In this document: positions 48,758 through 60,002 of the stretch, piece after piece
Layout of the letters: the number at the start of each line of letters is the position of its first letter
Numbering within the stretch: the first letter of the stretch is position 1
Source of the DNA: Boswellia sacra
Taxonomy: Eukaryota > Streptophyta > Magnoliopsida > Sapindales > Burseraceae
Length of the DNA: 64,000 bases
Reading direction: 5' to 3'
NCBI GenBank assembly: GCA_013180625.2
Contig: SNVD02013834.1
Span: 1 to 64,000, forward strand
The notes under the pieces: model-generated
What the model saw: the letters and a program-made list of their open reading frames with translations, nothing else
The model's database searches: none
Told to the model about the DNA's origin: nothing
Made by a program: the position numbers and the translations under genes

Positions 48758-50190
48758 GGGCGGGTTTGGGAGTCAGCACTAAACTGGATTGGACTGAAAT
48801 TAGGATTGGGATTAGATTAGATTGGACTGGACTATAGATAGTATTATATTATGTTTGGTGTAGTATGAGACTGGACTATATTAGTATATAATAAAATTTT
48901 AGAAATCAATTTTTAAATATAAAATAAATTATTTTAATCAAGTTTGATTTAAACAAAATTAATTTAATATTTATTAAAAATATTTAAAAACTTGTTAATG
49001 CTTTTATAAAAATTAACATATTTTGCATTTCATTAGGAATTAATTATTATATAAATTATAAATAATAATTTTAATATTTTGGATTAATTTTAAATTATTA
49101 TTACATCATTTTTATAAGTGAATAATGAAGATTAATTTTGGATAAAAATAATTAAATATATAAATATAATTAAAAATTATACTATACTATGAAATTATTA
49201 CAAAGGTGATATAATTATTTATTATATATATAAATTTCTATATTTTATTAATAGTTTTTTAATAATATTTCATTTTTATTATATGAAAATAAAATTATTT
49301 TGAAATTAGTAATTGAGTAATCTAATTAATTATCTTATTTATAAATGTTTATATTATTATATTAATTTTTTAATAATATTCTATTTTATTATATAAAAAT
49401 AAAATTATTTTGGATTTATTAATTGAGTAGTTCAATTAATTATTGTATTTATAAATGCTCATATTATTATATTAATTTTTAAATAATATTCCATTTTATT
49501 ATGTAAAAAATTATTTTGGAATTAATTATTTGAGTAATTCAATTAATTATTGTATTTATAAATGTTTATATTATTATATTAATTTCTTAATAATTTTTTA
49601 TTTTTATTATATAAAAATAATATTATTTTAGAATTATTAATTGATTAATTCAATTAATTATTGTATCTCTAAGTGTTTATGCTATTATAATAATTTTTTT
49701 GGTAATATTTCATTTTTATTATATAAAATTAATATTATTTTGGAATTATTAATTGAATAATGTACTTATTTATTATATTTATGAGATTTTTTATTTTTAT
49801 ATTAATATGAGTGTAATAATATTTCTTTTTGCATTATATTAATTTTTATAAAATTATTAATGATAATATATTTATTTTTAATTTTTGTCGATAAATATTT
49901 TATATTATCTTTTTAATATTTTTATTAATAATTATTTTATTTTATTTTTATTATATTATATCACTTATTATTATTAATTATAATAAGATTAAAAAGATAA
50001 AATATTGGCCCAAACTTGGGACAACTTGTCCCATGGTTCACCATGTGACAAGTTGTCCCATGAATTGGGTACTATTGGGACTAGCATTAGTCTAGTCCCA
50101 ATCTCCTTAAAGTGTTCCAAACAAGAGATAGGACAAATAGTCCTAAAAACAGTCCAGTTTCTCCTTTTGTCCTGTCTCCCAAACATGCCC
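48758..50190. mobile_element. PIF/Harbinger-like non-autonomous element (1433 bp)
   Basis: The ends read GGGCGGGTTTGGGAGTCAG at the left and GGGCATGTTTGGGAGACAG from the right, an inverted repeat of about 19 bp with three mismatches. TAA flanks both sides (48755-48757 and 50191-50193), the 3-bp target of PIF/Harbinger elements. Three related loci without insert (near 46536, 51445 and 59813) show the empty site GCAAATT(T/G)(T/A)AG. The interior is AT-rich and includes a tandem repeat. No transposase was seen. Confidence 0.85.
49205..49770. repeat. ~110-bp tandem repeat, about five units, inside the PIF-like element
   Basis: Each unit carries AATAATATT, then TTATTATAT, AAAATTATTTTG, TTCAATTAATTATTGTAT and TATTATATTAAT. 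Unit anchors fall near 49261, 49372, 49482, 49589 and 49702. Units are diverged by several per cent. Confidence 0.85.
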
Positions 50191-50198
50191 TAAAGGTC

Positions 50199-50383
50199 CA
50201 AGTTAGGTGAGTGAGAATTGTTTTAAACTTGCAGTGTATTAAGTCAGTAGATTATTTATAATTAAACTCACAAAACACGTTATGGACGAGTACTTATGAA
50301 TCCGAGAAACTCCAATAGAAACATCACTTCTCTTATATAAGCAAATCTTGCGCTACATCTTGATCTCTGCTTTTTCTCCAGTG
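50199..50383 (+). promoter_or_regulatory. TNL promoter and leader relic without its gene
   Basis: The stretch aligns with 59817-59981, the region just upstream of the broken TNL, and its last 60 bases resemble 51925-52065 upstream of the main TNL. It contains CTTATATAAGC, a TATA-like motif that reads CTTACATAAG in the main gene. The match ends at TTTTTCTCCAGTG, near where a start codon would follow, and no TIR sequence comes after it. Confidence 0.75.
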
Positions 50384-51900
50384 AAATATCCTATAGAAAG
50401 AACATAAGATAATTATCAATGAGTTGATTAGTGAATAATTATTTGACAACAAAAACAAAATAGAGTAATTATTAAGTTTATGAAAATTTGTTTGCAAACA
50501 ATAAGCTCTATTTACAAATTGTGCATGCGACGGTGAAGAAACCTCGTTTGGCTTTGCCCGCATGCAAATATCTTATATCATGTTGATGTCATCATATTCT
50601 TGATATTCTTGGCGGAAATATGATGATTCAATTCTTAGAAATTTTTGCTCAAGTCATATTCTTGGTGGAAGTGCAACCTTATTTGTCAAGTGTGAAAGCA
50701 AAGACCTAGTTTTTTGTTTAAATGTTTAGAAAACAAAGAAAAGAAATTATAGAATCTATAAATTTTTTTTATTTTCATTTCGATAAAATGCATATTTAGG
50801 TAATTAATTTGTGTTTCTTTCATTACATAGAGTGCATATTTACTAAATTCAACATTACTGGATGAATTTTTATTCTTTTATAAAAAATTTATCCTGCCGA
50901 ACTTAAAATTAATGAACATAGAAAATTTTCATTTATATTTTCAACTAATAATAATACATTCTTCATTATAGTCTACCATAATTAACTTCCTAAAAATGAA
51001 AACATTGGATGAATACGGCAGTAAAGTTTTTTCAAAACTAGTTTTTTTTTTTTATAAAGTTCTTAGAATATATAGTTTATCAATATTTTTTAAAAATGGT
51101 TTTAAATTACACAAAAAAAATTGATAAAAATATAATACAATTCAAAAGGTATCCTTTCAATTTTGACAAAATAATCAATACTATAAAATATAAATCAAGA
51201 AAGCAATAGAAGTTGCATTATTCTCTCTTTTTTTAAACATAAACTGAAAACGACAAGGGAATAAATGGAGATTAAAAGCGAACTTATTATTCATGAAATA
51301 TGAATTATGATGGCCCACAAGAAAATAAATTTAACTTTTGCTTTTATTTTATTCTTGTACTTTTGACAAAGAGAAAATGAAGTGAAAGTAAAGACACAGG
51401 AAACTTTGATGAAGGAGACAATAGCCACTGATTGACAGAAAGCAAATTTTAGTGTCCAAAGTCAAGTGAGTCAGAAAAGTTCGAACTTCCGGGAAATTAA
51501 ATTTAGATCGGGGTTATTTGCACATAGTAAAAATGTACTCAAAATACCCATTAATTTTTTAAAAATATTATTAAATGAAATTACTTAAAAAGGCAATAAA
51601 TCAATTTTGTTTTATTTTTTATTATAAATCCCTTATTTATTTACCATTTCATCCGTATATAATATTGATTCAATCAATACAATTAAAACACGGTAGTTTC
51701 ATATATGATATAATATTAACTCGAATCAGTCAATACAATTAAAGATGTTTAATTTTGAGAATCTTGAAGGGTTAATAGAGCAATTCTTTAAAAAAAGAAA
51801 TTAGTATATTAAAAAAAAAGGTGATCAGACTACTTTAATTCTAATTTTAATAGTGTAAATAGCCCCACCGTAAATCTACGAAACATAAGTCCAAGAAAAA
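50384..51900. other. Intergenic and TNL upstream flank
   Basis: No gene. 51390-51490 is a TNL-type upstream block shared with 46450 and 59760. The remainder is AT-rich. Confidence 0.6.
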
Positions 51901-51934
51901 TTCCGGAAGGTCCAATAGAAGCCTCACTTCTCTT

Positions 51935-52050
51935 ACATAAGCCAAATCTTGAGTTAGTCCAGTCCACAGCTACGTCTTTGATCTCTGCTCTCACATAAGC
52001 CAAATCTTGAGTTAGTCTAGTCCATAGCCACATCTTTGATCTCTGCTCTT
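51935..52050 (+). repeat. Tandem 58-bp duplication in the TNL 5' leader
   Basis: Unit 1 is 51935-51992 and unit 2 is 51993-52050, both starting ACATAAGCCAAATCTTGAG and ending GATCTCTGCTCT with few differences. The promoter relic at 50199 and the broken TNL have a single unit. Confidence 0.93.
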
Positions 52051-52092
52051 TCTCCCGTGATTTTGCTACACACATCTTCACAGTTTTCCCTT

Positions 52093-52583
52093 ATGGCTTC
52101 ATTTTCATCATCTTCTTCTGTTAACATTCAAGCCAAATATGATATCTTTCTCAGTTTTCGAGGGGAGGACACCCGTCACAACTTTACGAGCCATCTCTAC
52201 TCTGCTTTGATTAAAAAACATATTGGAGCATTCATTGATGACGATGGACTCAGGAGAGGAGATGAAATTTCACCTGCACTTCTGAAAGCAATTGAAGACT
52301 CGATAATATCGGTAATCATTTTCTCAAAGGATTATGCTTCATCCAGGTGGTGCCTCGATGAACTTACAAAAATTATTGAATGCAAGAATTCAAAAGAACA
52401 AATAGTTGTACCGGTTTTTTACCACATCGAACCATCTGATGTACGGAAACAAACTGGAAGTTTTGAGAAAGCTTTTGTTGAGCATCAAGAGCGTATCAAG
52501 GAGACCCCGGAAAGAGTGCAGAGCTGGCGAGCTCCTTTGACTCAAGCAGCTGATCTATCTGGATATCATGTCAAGAAGCATAG
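52093..52583 (+). CDS. TNL exon 1: TIR domain
   Basis: TIR motifs are complete: YDIFLSFRGEDTRHNF (residues 16-31), RRGDEISPALLKAIE, and SSRWCLDEL with the NADase catalytic Glu at about residue 90. The exon ends at a GTAATT donor in phase 2 (AG|G). Confidence 0.92.
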
Positions 52584-55500
52584 GTAATTAAACGGGTCAA
52601 ATTTCCATTAATTTAGTAATATTGCTTATATTATACATTTCTTCTGGTATGGTTATTACTTTGATAACTTTCTACTTTTGCTCTTCACATTTTTCCTAGG
52701 CCTGAATCCAAACTTGTAGATGAAATTGTTGGAGATATTTTGAAGAAATTGATTGACAAATCCTCCTTAAGTGACGATTGTGATGGCCTAGTTGAAATAA
52801 ATTCACGTATTGAACAAATCAAGTCATTGTTATCAAAGTCTCAAGTTGTAGGAATTTGGGGTATGGGTGGTCTAGGTAAAACAACCCTTGCCGAAGTCCT
52901 TTTCAATCAAATTTCTAGAGAGTTCGATGGTTGTTGCTTCATTGAAAATGTTAGAGAAGAACTAGAGAGACGTGGAGGCCGATTACTTGATTTACAACAG
53001 AAAATAATTTCTAGAATATTAGGAGAAAATCCTGCCATTGACACTCCCAATACTATTCCTCAAGTTATTAAGAATAGGCTTCAACGTAAAAAAGTTCTAA
53101 TTTTTCTTGATGATGTAAATGATTCTACAATATTAGAACGTTTAATTAGAGGGCTTAAACCATTGGGTGAAGAAAGTAAAATCGTTATTACGACTAGAGA
53201 TAAGCAAGTGCTTTTGTGTTATGGAGTGGATAGCATATATGAGGTTGAAAAATTAAACTATGAGGAAGGTCTTTTGCTCTTTCGTAAGCGTGCATTTAAA
53301 CAAAACCACCCTGTTGAAGATCTTCAACAATTCGCAAACAGGATAATGGAATATGTTGGAGGGAATCCGTTAGCCATTCGGGTGGCCGGTTCTACCCTTT
53401 ATGGGAAGAGCAAAGAACTGTGGAATAGTGTCAATGATAACATAGAAATAATTGGTGGCGTTCAAATAAATGATGTCTTGAAAATCAGTTTTGATGCATT
53501 ACAAGATATGGAGAAGAGGATATTTTTTGACATTGCTTGTTTCTTCAAAGGGGAGAATGAAGATTTTGCAAAAAAAATACTGAAGGCTTGTTATCCATCT
53601 GTACCATTTATTCTAGATAACCTTGTCAATAAATCACTTTTAAATATTTCAAATGACGAGTTGCAAATGCATGATTTATTGCAAGAAATGGGTCGCAGAA
53701 TTGTTTACCAGGAATCAGAGAACGATCCAATTGCAAACGTAGTAGGTTGTGGCAGAATAATGATATCTATGATGTATTGCAAAATAACAAGGTGAGAGCT
53801 TAGCTTGCTAATTGGGTTTCCCTTTGTTAGCTATATCAATTATGCAATAAGAGTTAAATTTTATAGATTTTATGAAGCTTTTATGCCTTTAGTTATGTTG
53901 ACTTACTAATTTCTTTTGGTTTTCAAGGGGACCGAGGTAGTCGAGAGTATATTATTCGATATGTCAAGAAGCAAAGAATTGCATTTAAGTTCCAAAGTTT
54001 TTGTGAATATGACAAATCTTAGACTGCTTAAAATCTATTGGCCGCGTTGTTATTTTGGAGAGCAAGCAAATATCTCTCGAGTATGTCTTCCTCGAGGTCT
54101 AGAGTATCTTTCAAATAATTTGAGATATCTTCGTTGGGATGGATATCCTTTGAAATCATTACCATCACAATTTAGTCTAAAGAAGCTTGTTGCACTTGAA
54201 TTGCCTTATAGCAATATTGAACAAGCCTTGGAAGAAACTAAGGTAAAATTTTTTATTTGAGTTTGTCTCTTTCAATACAAATTATGTCATTTACTATCAC
54301 TTATTTGTCCTAATATTTTTCTTTTTATTACAGTGTGGCTCCAGTTTAATTGGTTGCTTAAGGCATACTTTTTCTGAAGGTTGCAAAAGGTTGCTTAAGG
54401 TTCCCTCATCCATCCAGTATTTCACCAACCTTCAACTCTTAAATATGGATGGATGTCATAGTATTAGACGTTTTCCGAGGAACATTCATTTTACAGCTTC
54501 TCTCACTATTAATCTCAGCAATTGCATTAATCTGAAAGAGTTTCCAAATATTTCAGGGAATGTTAAAGAATTATGTTTAGCTGACACTTCAATAGAAGAA
54601 GTTCCAGCATCGATTGCAAGTCTATCCGAATTGGTCAGTTTAAATATATATGGCTGTGGAAAGCTGAAGAGTATTTCAACTAGTATTTGTAAATTGAGAT
54701 CTCTCCGCTCACTTTGTCTCAGCAATTGTTTGAAACTTGAGGCTTTTCCAGAAATCATGGAAGAAATGAAGGACTTAAGGGAACTTTATTTATTTGGAAC
54801 ATCAATTAAAGAGCTACCAGCTTCGATTGGAAATCTAACTCAGCTTGAAATTCTGACGTTGGAGAATTGCGCACATCTTGAGACCATTCCAAGCAGCTTC
54901 AGAAATTTGTTATATTTGAAGTGGTTTGAAGCAGATAGAGCCGCCATTAGTCAGCTCCCATCCTCTATTGCATGTTGGAATAAGTCATCTAGAATTTCTG
55001 ATTTAAGTTTGAGTGATTGCAATCTGGCTGAATTCCCTGAGGTTATATGCTCTCTATCTTCATTGAAAGAGTTAGATATGAGTAAAAACAATTTTAAGAG
55101 TGTTCCTAAAAGTATCAAGCAACTTTCTCAGCTGATTGAATTTCAGTTAAATAATTGCAACCTGCTTCAATCAATGCCAGAACTTACGCTGAGTGTGGTA
55201 AATCTATCTTTGAACAACTGCAAGCAACTCCAATGGTTACCACAGCGTCCTTCAAATGTAGAACAATTAGATAATTTTGATGGGTATCGTAGCAGGTATT
55301 TCAAACTTGATAACTGCCTAAATTTGAGTGAGAAAATTTCACTAGAAAGAATGCAACACATGGCAACTGCATTACGACTTTATTATGGAAAGGTTAGTCT
55401 CTCTATCTCTCTTCTTCACACTTCACCGGCACTGACCCTCTCCTTCTCATCTCACATCAGATGTCATAAATTTCATGTTACAGGTACCTAACACGATACC

Positions 55501-56071
55501 TTATTTTTGCTTTCAATTACCTGGGAATGAAATTCCTGATTGGTTCAACAATCAAAACTTTGGGTCTTCCATTACTATTCAACCGCCTCAACAATATTTT
55601 TGTAACAGAAGGCTCATCAGATTTGCTCTATCTGCTGTTATTACATTTAAGACGAGTTATGTTGATGTTTGTGTCAAATGTAAGTACTCTTTTGCTAGTG
55701 GTGAGAATGAGGTTTTTATTGGCGACTTTAGGGGTTCAATTGAGTCAGATCACATAGGATTAGGTTTCAGTCCTTGTATGGATGTAAGGCTATTTGAGGG
55801 TCAATGTACATCAATCACATTTGAAATGTTCGACATATGTCGAGATAATGGGTCATATACTAATTTGAAATGCTGTGGGGTATGTCCAATCTATGAGGAG
55901 CCCAACATGACCCTGTCCAACACTTCTATTGAGAGATTTGCTTCCACCGATGGAGATTTAAAGGAGACGGAATCACTAGATTTCTCTATCACAAGTGGGA
56001 GTGGAGATGGCAGATCAAGCGATGAAGAAGTGGAACCACATCCTAAGAGAATTCGCAGAAGCCAAACCTGA
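52093..56071 (+). CDS. TIR-NBS-LRR resistance gene, five exons, +2 frameshift in exon 2
   Basis: Exons inferred from GT-AG sites and frame: 52093-52583, 52700-53791, 53928-54242, 54334-55392 and 55484-56071. Order is TIR, NB-ARC, LRR and C-JID, the full TNL plan. TNLs act in the cytosol or nucleus, sense pathogen effectors, and signal through TIR NADase activity. Exon lengths add to 3545 nt, two more than a multiple of three. The excess matches a 2-nt difference at 53729-53733 compared with the sister gene at 61634, where the frame leaves the conserved RSRLW segment. With normal splicing the protein would stop at exon 2. An alternative in-frame donor at 53739 exists. The start at 52093 is chosen because MASFSSSSS is typical, and the ATG at 52036 lies in the leader repeat zone. 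It is either a recent pseudogene or a splice-rescued gene of about 1163 residues. Confidence 0.85.
52700..53791 (+). CDS. TNL exon 2: NB-ARC domain
   Basis: The acceptor is TTTTTCCTAG. Motifs in order: P-loop GMGGLGKTTLA, RNBS-A FDGCCFIENVRE, kinase-2 VLIFLDDVND, RNBS-B KIVITTRDKQVL, GLPL-type GGNPLAIRV, RNBS-D IFFDIACFF, and MHD in LQMHDLLQEMGR. All nucleotide-binding residues look functional. The 2-nt frameshift lies after MHD, about 55-60 nt before the GTGAGA donor. Confidence 0.9.
53928..54242 (+). CDS. TNL exon 3: NB-LRR linker and first repeats
   Basis: The acceptor is TTTTGGTTTTCAAG. The exon encodes GTEVVESILFDMS, a hallmark of TNL exon 3, then the first LRR with LRYLRWDGYPLKSLPSQF and LVALELPYSNIE. 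It ends at AAG|GTAAAA and is in phase 0. Confidence 0.9.
54334..55392 (+). CDS. TNL exon 4: leucine-rich repeats
   Basis: The acceptor is CTTTTTATTACAG. Roughly a dozen LRR units of the TNL type follow, for example IEEVPASIASLSELVSL and IKELPASIGNLTQLEIL. This is the usual recognition surface. The exon ends TATTATGGAAAG|GTTAGT. The first LRR units may be shortened compared with long TNLs. Confidence 0.88.
55484..56071 (+). CDS. TNL exon 5: C-JID post-LRR domain
   Basis: The acceptor is TTTCATGTTACAG. The exon contains FQLPGNEIPDWFNNQ, the signature of the C-terminal jelly-roll/Ig-like domain of TNLs, and ends with a basic tail (KRIRRSQT). Confidence 0.88.
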   Translation, partial: VPNTIPYFCFQLPGNEIPDWFNNQNFGSSITIQPPQQYFCNRRLIRFALSAVITFKTSYVDVCVKCKYSFASGENEVFIGDFRGSIESDHIGLGFSPCMDVRLFEGQCTSITFEMFDICRDNGSYTNLKCCGVCPIYEEPNMTLSNTSIERFASTDGDLKETESLDFSITSGSGDGRSSDEEVEPHPKRIRRSQT

Positions 56072-57489
56072 ATATGATTCAAGGCATTGGCGGATTATTG
56101 CTCCTCTTGTCGCGGAATTTCAAGGCAGGTCAATGATTTCGATATCTTTTTTCAGCAAATGGGGTTTTGGGAGTTTCTTCTGTTTATTTGATTTCAATTT
56201 CCAAAGCTCAACCAATCGGAAACTTTTGTTTCTATTCTTTGCTCATTTGCTTGAAGTAGGCTTAAATCAGAGCAAATGAAATTCATTTAAACTTGCGTGT
56301 GTAATTAGCATTTCCCATTATTTTTTTTTTAAACAACGATGAACGAGGGTTAGATTTAGTTTGTATTTTAACTAATCCAGTCATCTGCTTCTTTTCAAAT
56401 TAGGGGCATAAATATGTGAACTTTCAGGGTTATTTTGTTGGGCTGGATAGATAACTGCATTGGCAGAGTTCTGTCATTCATTGCATTTCCAGGTACATAT
56501 ATGGCTATGATATTTCCTTTCCTGCAGGTTTCTGTATATACTGTTTTTTCTGATTTAGACTTCTGGGTACTTTTGACGACTATGATAAACGTTTTCATAA
56601 ATTTTATGTTGTAATGGCATTTGGTGTTCAACGTTTGTGGATGTTTGAGGCTATTAATGCGATTTTGCCATATATAGTTGACTTCGTACTGCTTGGATAA
56701 CTTCGTTGTTACATTTTTTTCTGTATCTTTTGATGTTAATTATTGCTCTGCTCCTGACAATGATGGTGCGAATTAGAGAAGAGGGCGACAAGTTTGTATT
56801 GTTAGCAGAGATTTTGGTTTGCTATATTGGACAGTTTGACAGTTAAGGGTTTTACTTCAAACTATATTTTTCAGCCAGAAAAATGAGTGATGTTGAGGTC
56901 AACTAACTTTTGTTTTTGTTATGTATAGCTAGTTTGTAAAAGAAAATATTCTGAATACTTTTATTAAAACAGATGTAGTGTGGCCACGACATTTAAGAGT
57001 ATATTGGTGTGCTAATAGCTTTGCTTGACCTATGCGTCAACTTGGTCAGGTAGTCAAATTTCCATGCAAAGAGATTTATGGGACAGTTTTAATACCTATA
57101 TTATCAAGGTAATCAACGTTTTAATATAGATTTCATAGTATCAAGTTTTTCCTTAATATATTGTAGAAAAATTCTCTTGCTCTGTTTGTAACTGGAATGT
57201 TGCTTACAAATTGCAGCTTATCTTTCAAGGAGGACAAATTCTTGCCGCAACCAAGAATTGAAATGTCATACTCTGCAAAGGGCTTTGAAAATGGCTCTTG
57301 AACTGAAATGAAGAATCCCAAGGAACTGACGGGGGCTGGAAGTGAAACTCAACATCAAATGACTTCCGGTTGTTGAATTGTTTTTGTCTCAAATTAAACT
57401 TCTTGGTGTTGATTAACTTGGTGGTTAACTTTCCTCTACTGAATTAAAGAGGACTTGTTTATTAAAGAGTAAAGATGAGTACTTGTTCT
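56072..57489 (+). other. TNL 3' region and spacer
   Basis: No coding exon is convincing. 56990-57440 is a block that recurs downstream of both TNL relics (45410-45990 and 58500-59150), with shared TTGCTCTGTTTGTAA, TTGCAGCTTATCTTTC and GGGGGCTGGAAGTGAAA. It probably belongs to the 3' UTR of this gene family. Confidence 0.65.
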
Positions 57490-59150
57490 TATCTTCAACC
57501 CATCTTTCTCTACCAATCACTCTTAACTCTCCTGTAGCTTTCTCAAAATCTCTGGCTTCTTAAAAGTGCTCAGAGATGGCGCCTGCCACTGTCACTGCTG
57601 AGCTCTCACTACAATATATCAATTCTCAATGCATAAGATCAAACTAATTCTTGAGTGTAATAATATGCATCCAACTCTTCTGAGGTTAATTTAAGATGAA
57701 TAGAATGCTTTTTTCCGCTACACAAATCGAAATAATATTTGTAGGAGATAGATCTAAGAAATTACCAAGCTAGATTCACGGAGAAAAATGTGTAGGAACT
57801 GAAGACTTAATCTGTACGTAATAATAAATTATGAAATGTATACTTTTAAAAATTTTACACAAAGATCTTATGTTATCTATTTATATCAAGGCATGCAAGT
57901 GGGGAAATGATGACTCGACATTTGGAAATATTCGCTCAAATCATATTCTTAATGGAATTAGGTGCATTTAATCCAAACTTGTTGTGAAGAAATTGATTGA
58001 GAAATCCTCCTCAACTGGTGATTGTGACGGCCTAGTTGGAATTAACTTGTGGATTGAAAATCTAACTTTCAGCTTGAAATTTTGGCGTTGGATGATTATG
58101 AACATCTTGAGTCCATCCCAGGCAACATCGGAAATTTATTATATTTGGAAAGCCTCATTGCAAATAGAATTGCCATAAGTCAACTCCCATCCTCTATTGC
58201 ATGTTGGATAAGTCATCTAGAATTTCTGAATTAAATTTGAGTGATTGCATTCTGACTGAATTCCCTGCAGTTATATTATCTCTATCTTCATTTGAAGAAT
58301 TAGACACAAGTCAAAACAATTTTAAGCGTGTTTCTGAAAGTATCAAGCAAGTTTCTGAGCTGACGCACCTTTACTTAAATAATTGTATTGTAACCTGCTT
58401 CAATCAATAACATGAAACAAATGTTTGATTTAGTACTTCTGTTGAATAGTGAGCATCGAATGTCACAGTGAAGAGCAGAAGCAAGCGAGGTCGTGATCGC
58501 TTGTATGGTGTACTAATGCAACTGCTTGACCTATGCTTCAACTTTGTCAGTTAGTCAAATTTCTGAACTTCTTTTTGCCAATGAGGGAGATACCTTCAAA
58601 GAAATGTAAGGGATTGGTAGACAATTAAGAGGGCTGGGACAGCTTTAATATCTAGATTATCAAAGTAATCAATGTTTTAATTTAGATTTCATATCATAAA
58701 GTTTCTCCTAATAGTTGTAATTATAGAGAGATTCTGTTGCTCCGTTTGTAATTGTATTATTGTTTATAGATTGCAGCTATCTTCCAAGAAGCAAGAATTG
58801 AAATGTCATACTCTGCAAAGGCCTTTGAGAAAGGTTATTGAACTGAAATGAAGAAGCCTAAGGAACTGAAGGGGGCTGGAAGTGAAAATCAACGTCAAAT
58901 CACTTCTGGTTGTTGAGTTGTTTTTGTCTCACATTAAACCGGTTGGTGTTCTTACAAGATGTCTCACTTTTCTGTATGGCCTTCTAATAGACATTGTTGG
59001 AAATATATTCGTCTTATGACAGCAGTTCAGACAAAAAATTTTGTATCACGCTGATTATAGAGTGTACGTACTTTGGTTTATTGGGTCAGTGATCCTGTAA
59101 CATTTCAATGAGCAAAGTTTATGAGGAAGTTTATTATTATCAAAAGGAAT
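57490..59150 (+). pseudogene. TNL relic B
   Basis: From 57984 the frame reads IEKSSSTGDCDGLVGIN, the region just after the TIR exon. It continues without NB-ARC into a repeat of the LRR (around 58060-58410: LEILA-like, LESIPGNIGNLLYLE, then SRISELNLSDC, matching SRISDLSLSDC in the main gene). Frame changes and a missing TIR make it non-coding. The upstream block 57490-57970 matches 44690-45160, and the downstream block is the TNL 3' region. It shares its deletion junction with relic A. Confidence 0.83.
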
Positions 59151-60002
59151 TAAATGCAGTTATAAGAGAGATTTTCATTTTCACTAAGTCTTGGTTGAGA
59201 ATGGTTGCATAAGGTTGATTCGAATTTAGATTCTCGGATAAACTATGAGGATTTGCTTGCGCTGGTTGACTTTCCTATACTGAATTAAAGAGGACTTGTT
59301 TCTTAAAGGTAAAATATGAGGAATTGTAGGTACAGGACTTGATAGCAGGTGGTACTGAGAGTTCAGCAGTGACAGTGTAATGGGCCATCTTTAAGCTCTT
59401 GAAGGAGCCAGAGATTTTTGAGAAGGTCAAATCAATTCCTCAATACGAAAAGGTGAGAGTTAAAGCAGACACATGTGGAACTCTCATTCCGGCCCATTTT
59501 CTGCTAAGAAAACAAGAAGTGGATAAAGACTATTAAATGATGGTATCAACTTCAACTATCAAGACTATTATTCTCCTACCAAATTTTTTTTTGTTTTCTA
59601 ACGCAAACTAAAGACTCCAAGAAAATAAATGGAATTAAAAGCCAGTATATGTTGGTATAACTTATTATATATCCATGGATATGAATTATAGATGAGGACC
59701 CACAAGAAAAAAAAATTAAGCTTTTGATTTTTGATTCTTCTAACTTTAATAGAAAATAAAGTCGAAGACTAGTCACAGGAAGCTTTGAGGAAAGGCCTGC
59801 TGGCAGAAGGCAAATTGAAGGGTCCATGTCAAGTGAGTCAGTAGAATTATTTATAATTAAACTCACAAAACACGTTATGGACCAGTGCTTATGAATCAGA
59901 GAAAAATTCCTAGAAATAAAGTCCAATAGAAACCTCACTTCTGTTACATAAACAATCTTGATCTCTGCTTTTTCTCCAGTGGTTTTTCTACACACAGCTT
60001 TC
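59151..60002. other. Spacer and upstream flank of the second TNL
   Basis: 59340-59550 matches 46060-46250 beside relic A. 59817-59981 is the promoter-type block also present at 50199-50383. No gene is seen. Confidence 0.65.

Noticed and set aside
55995..56279. 94-codon ORF overlapping the TNL C-terminal exon
   Set aside because: Out of frame with the C-JID exon and probably a shadow.
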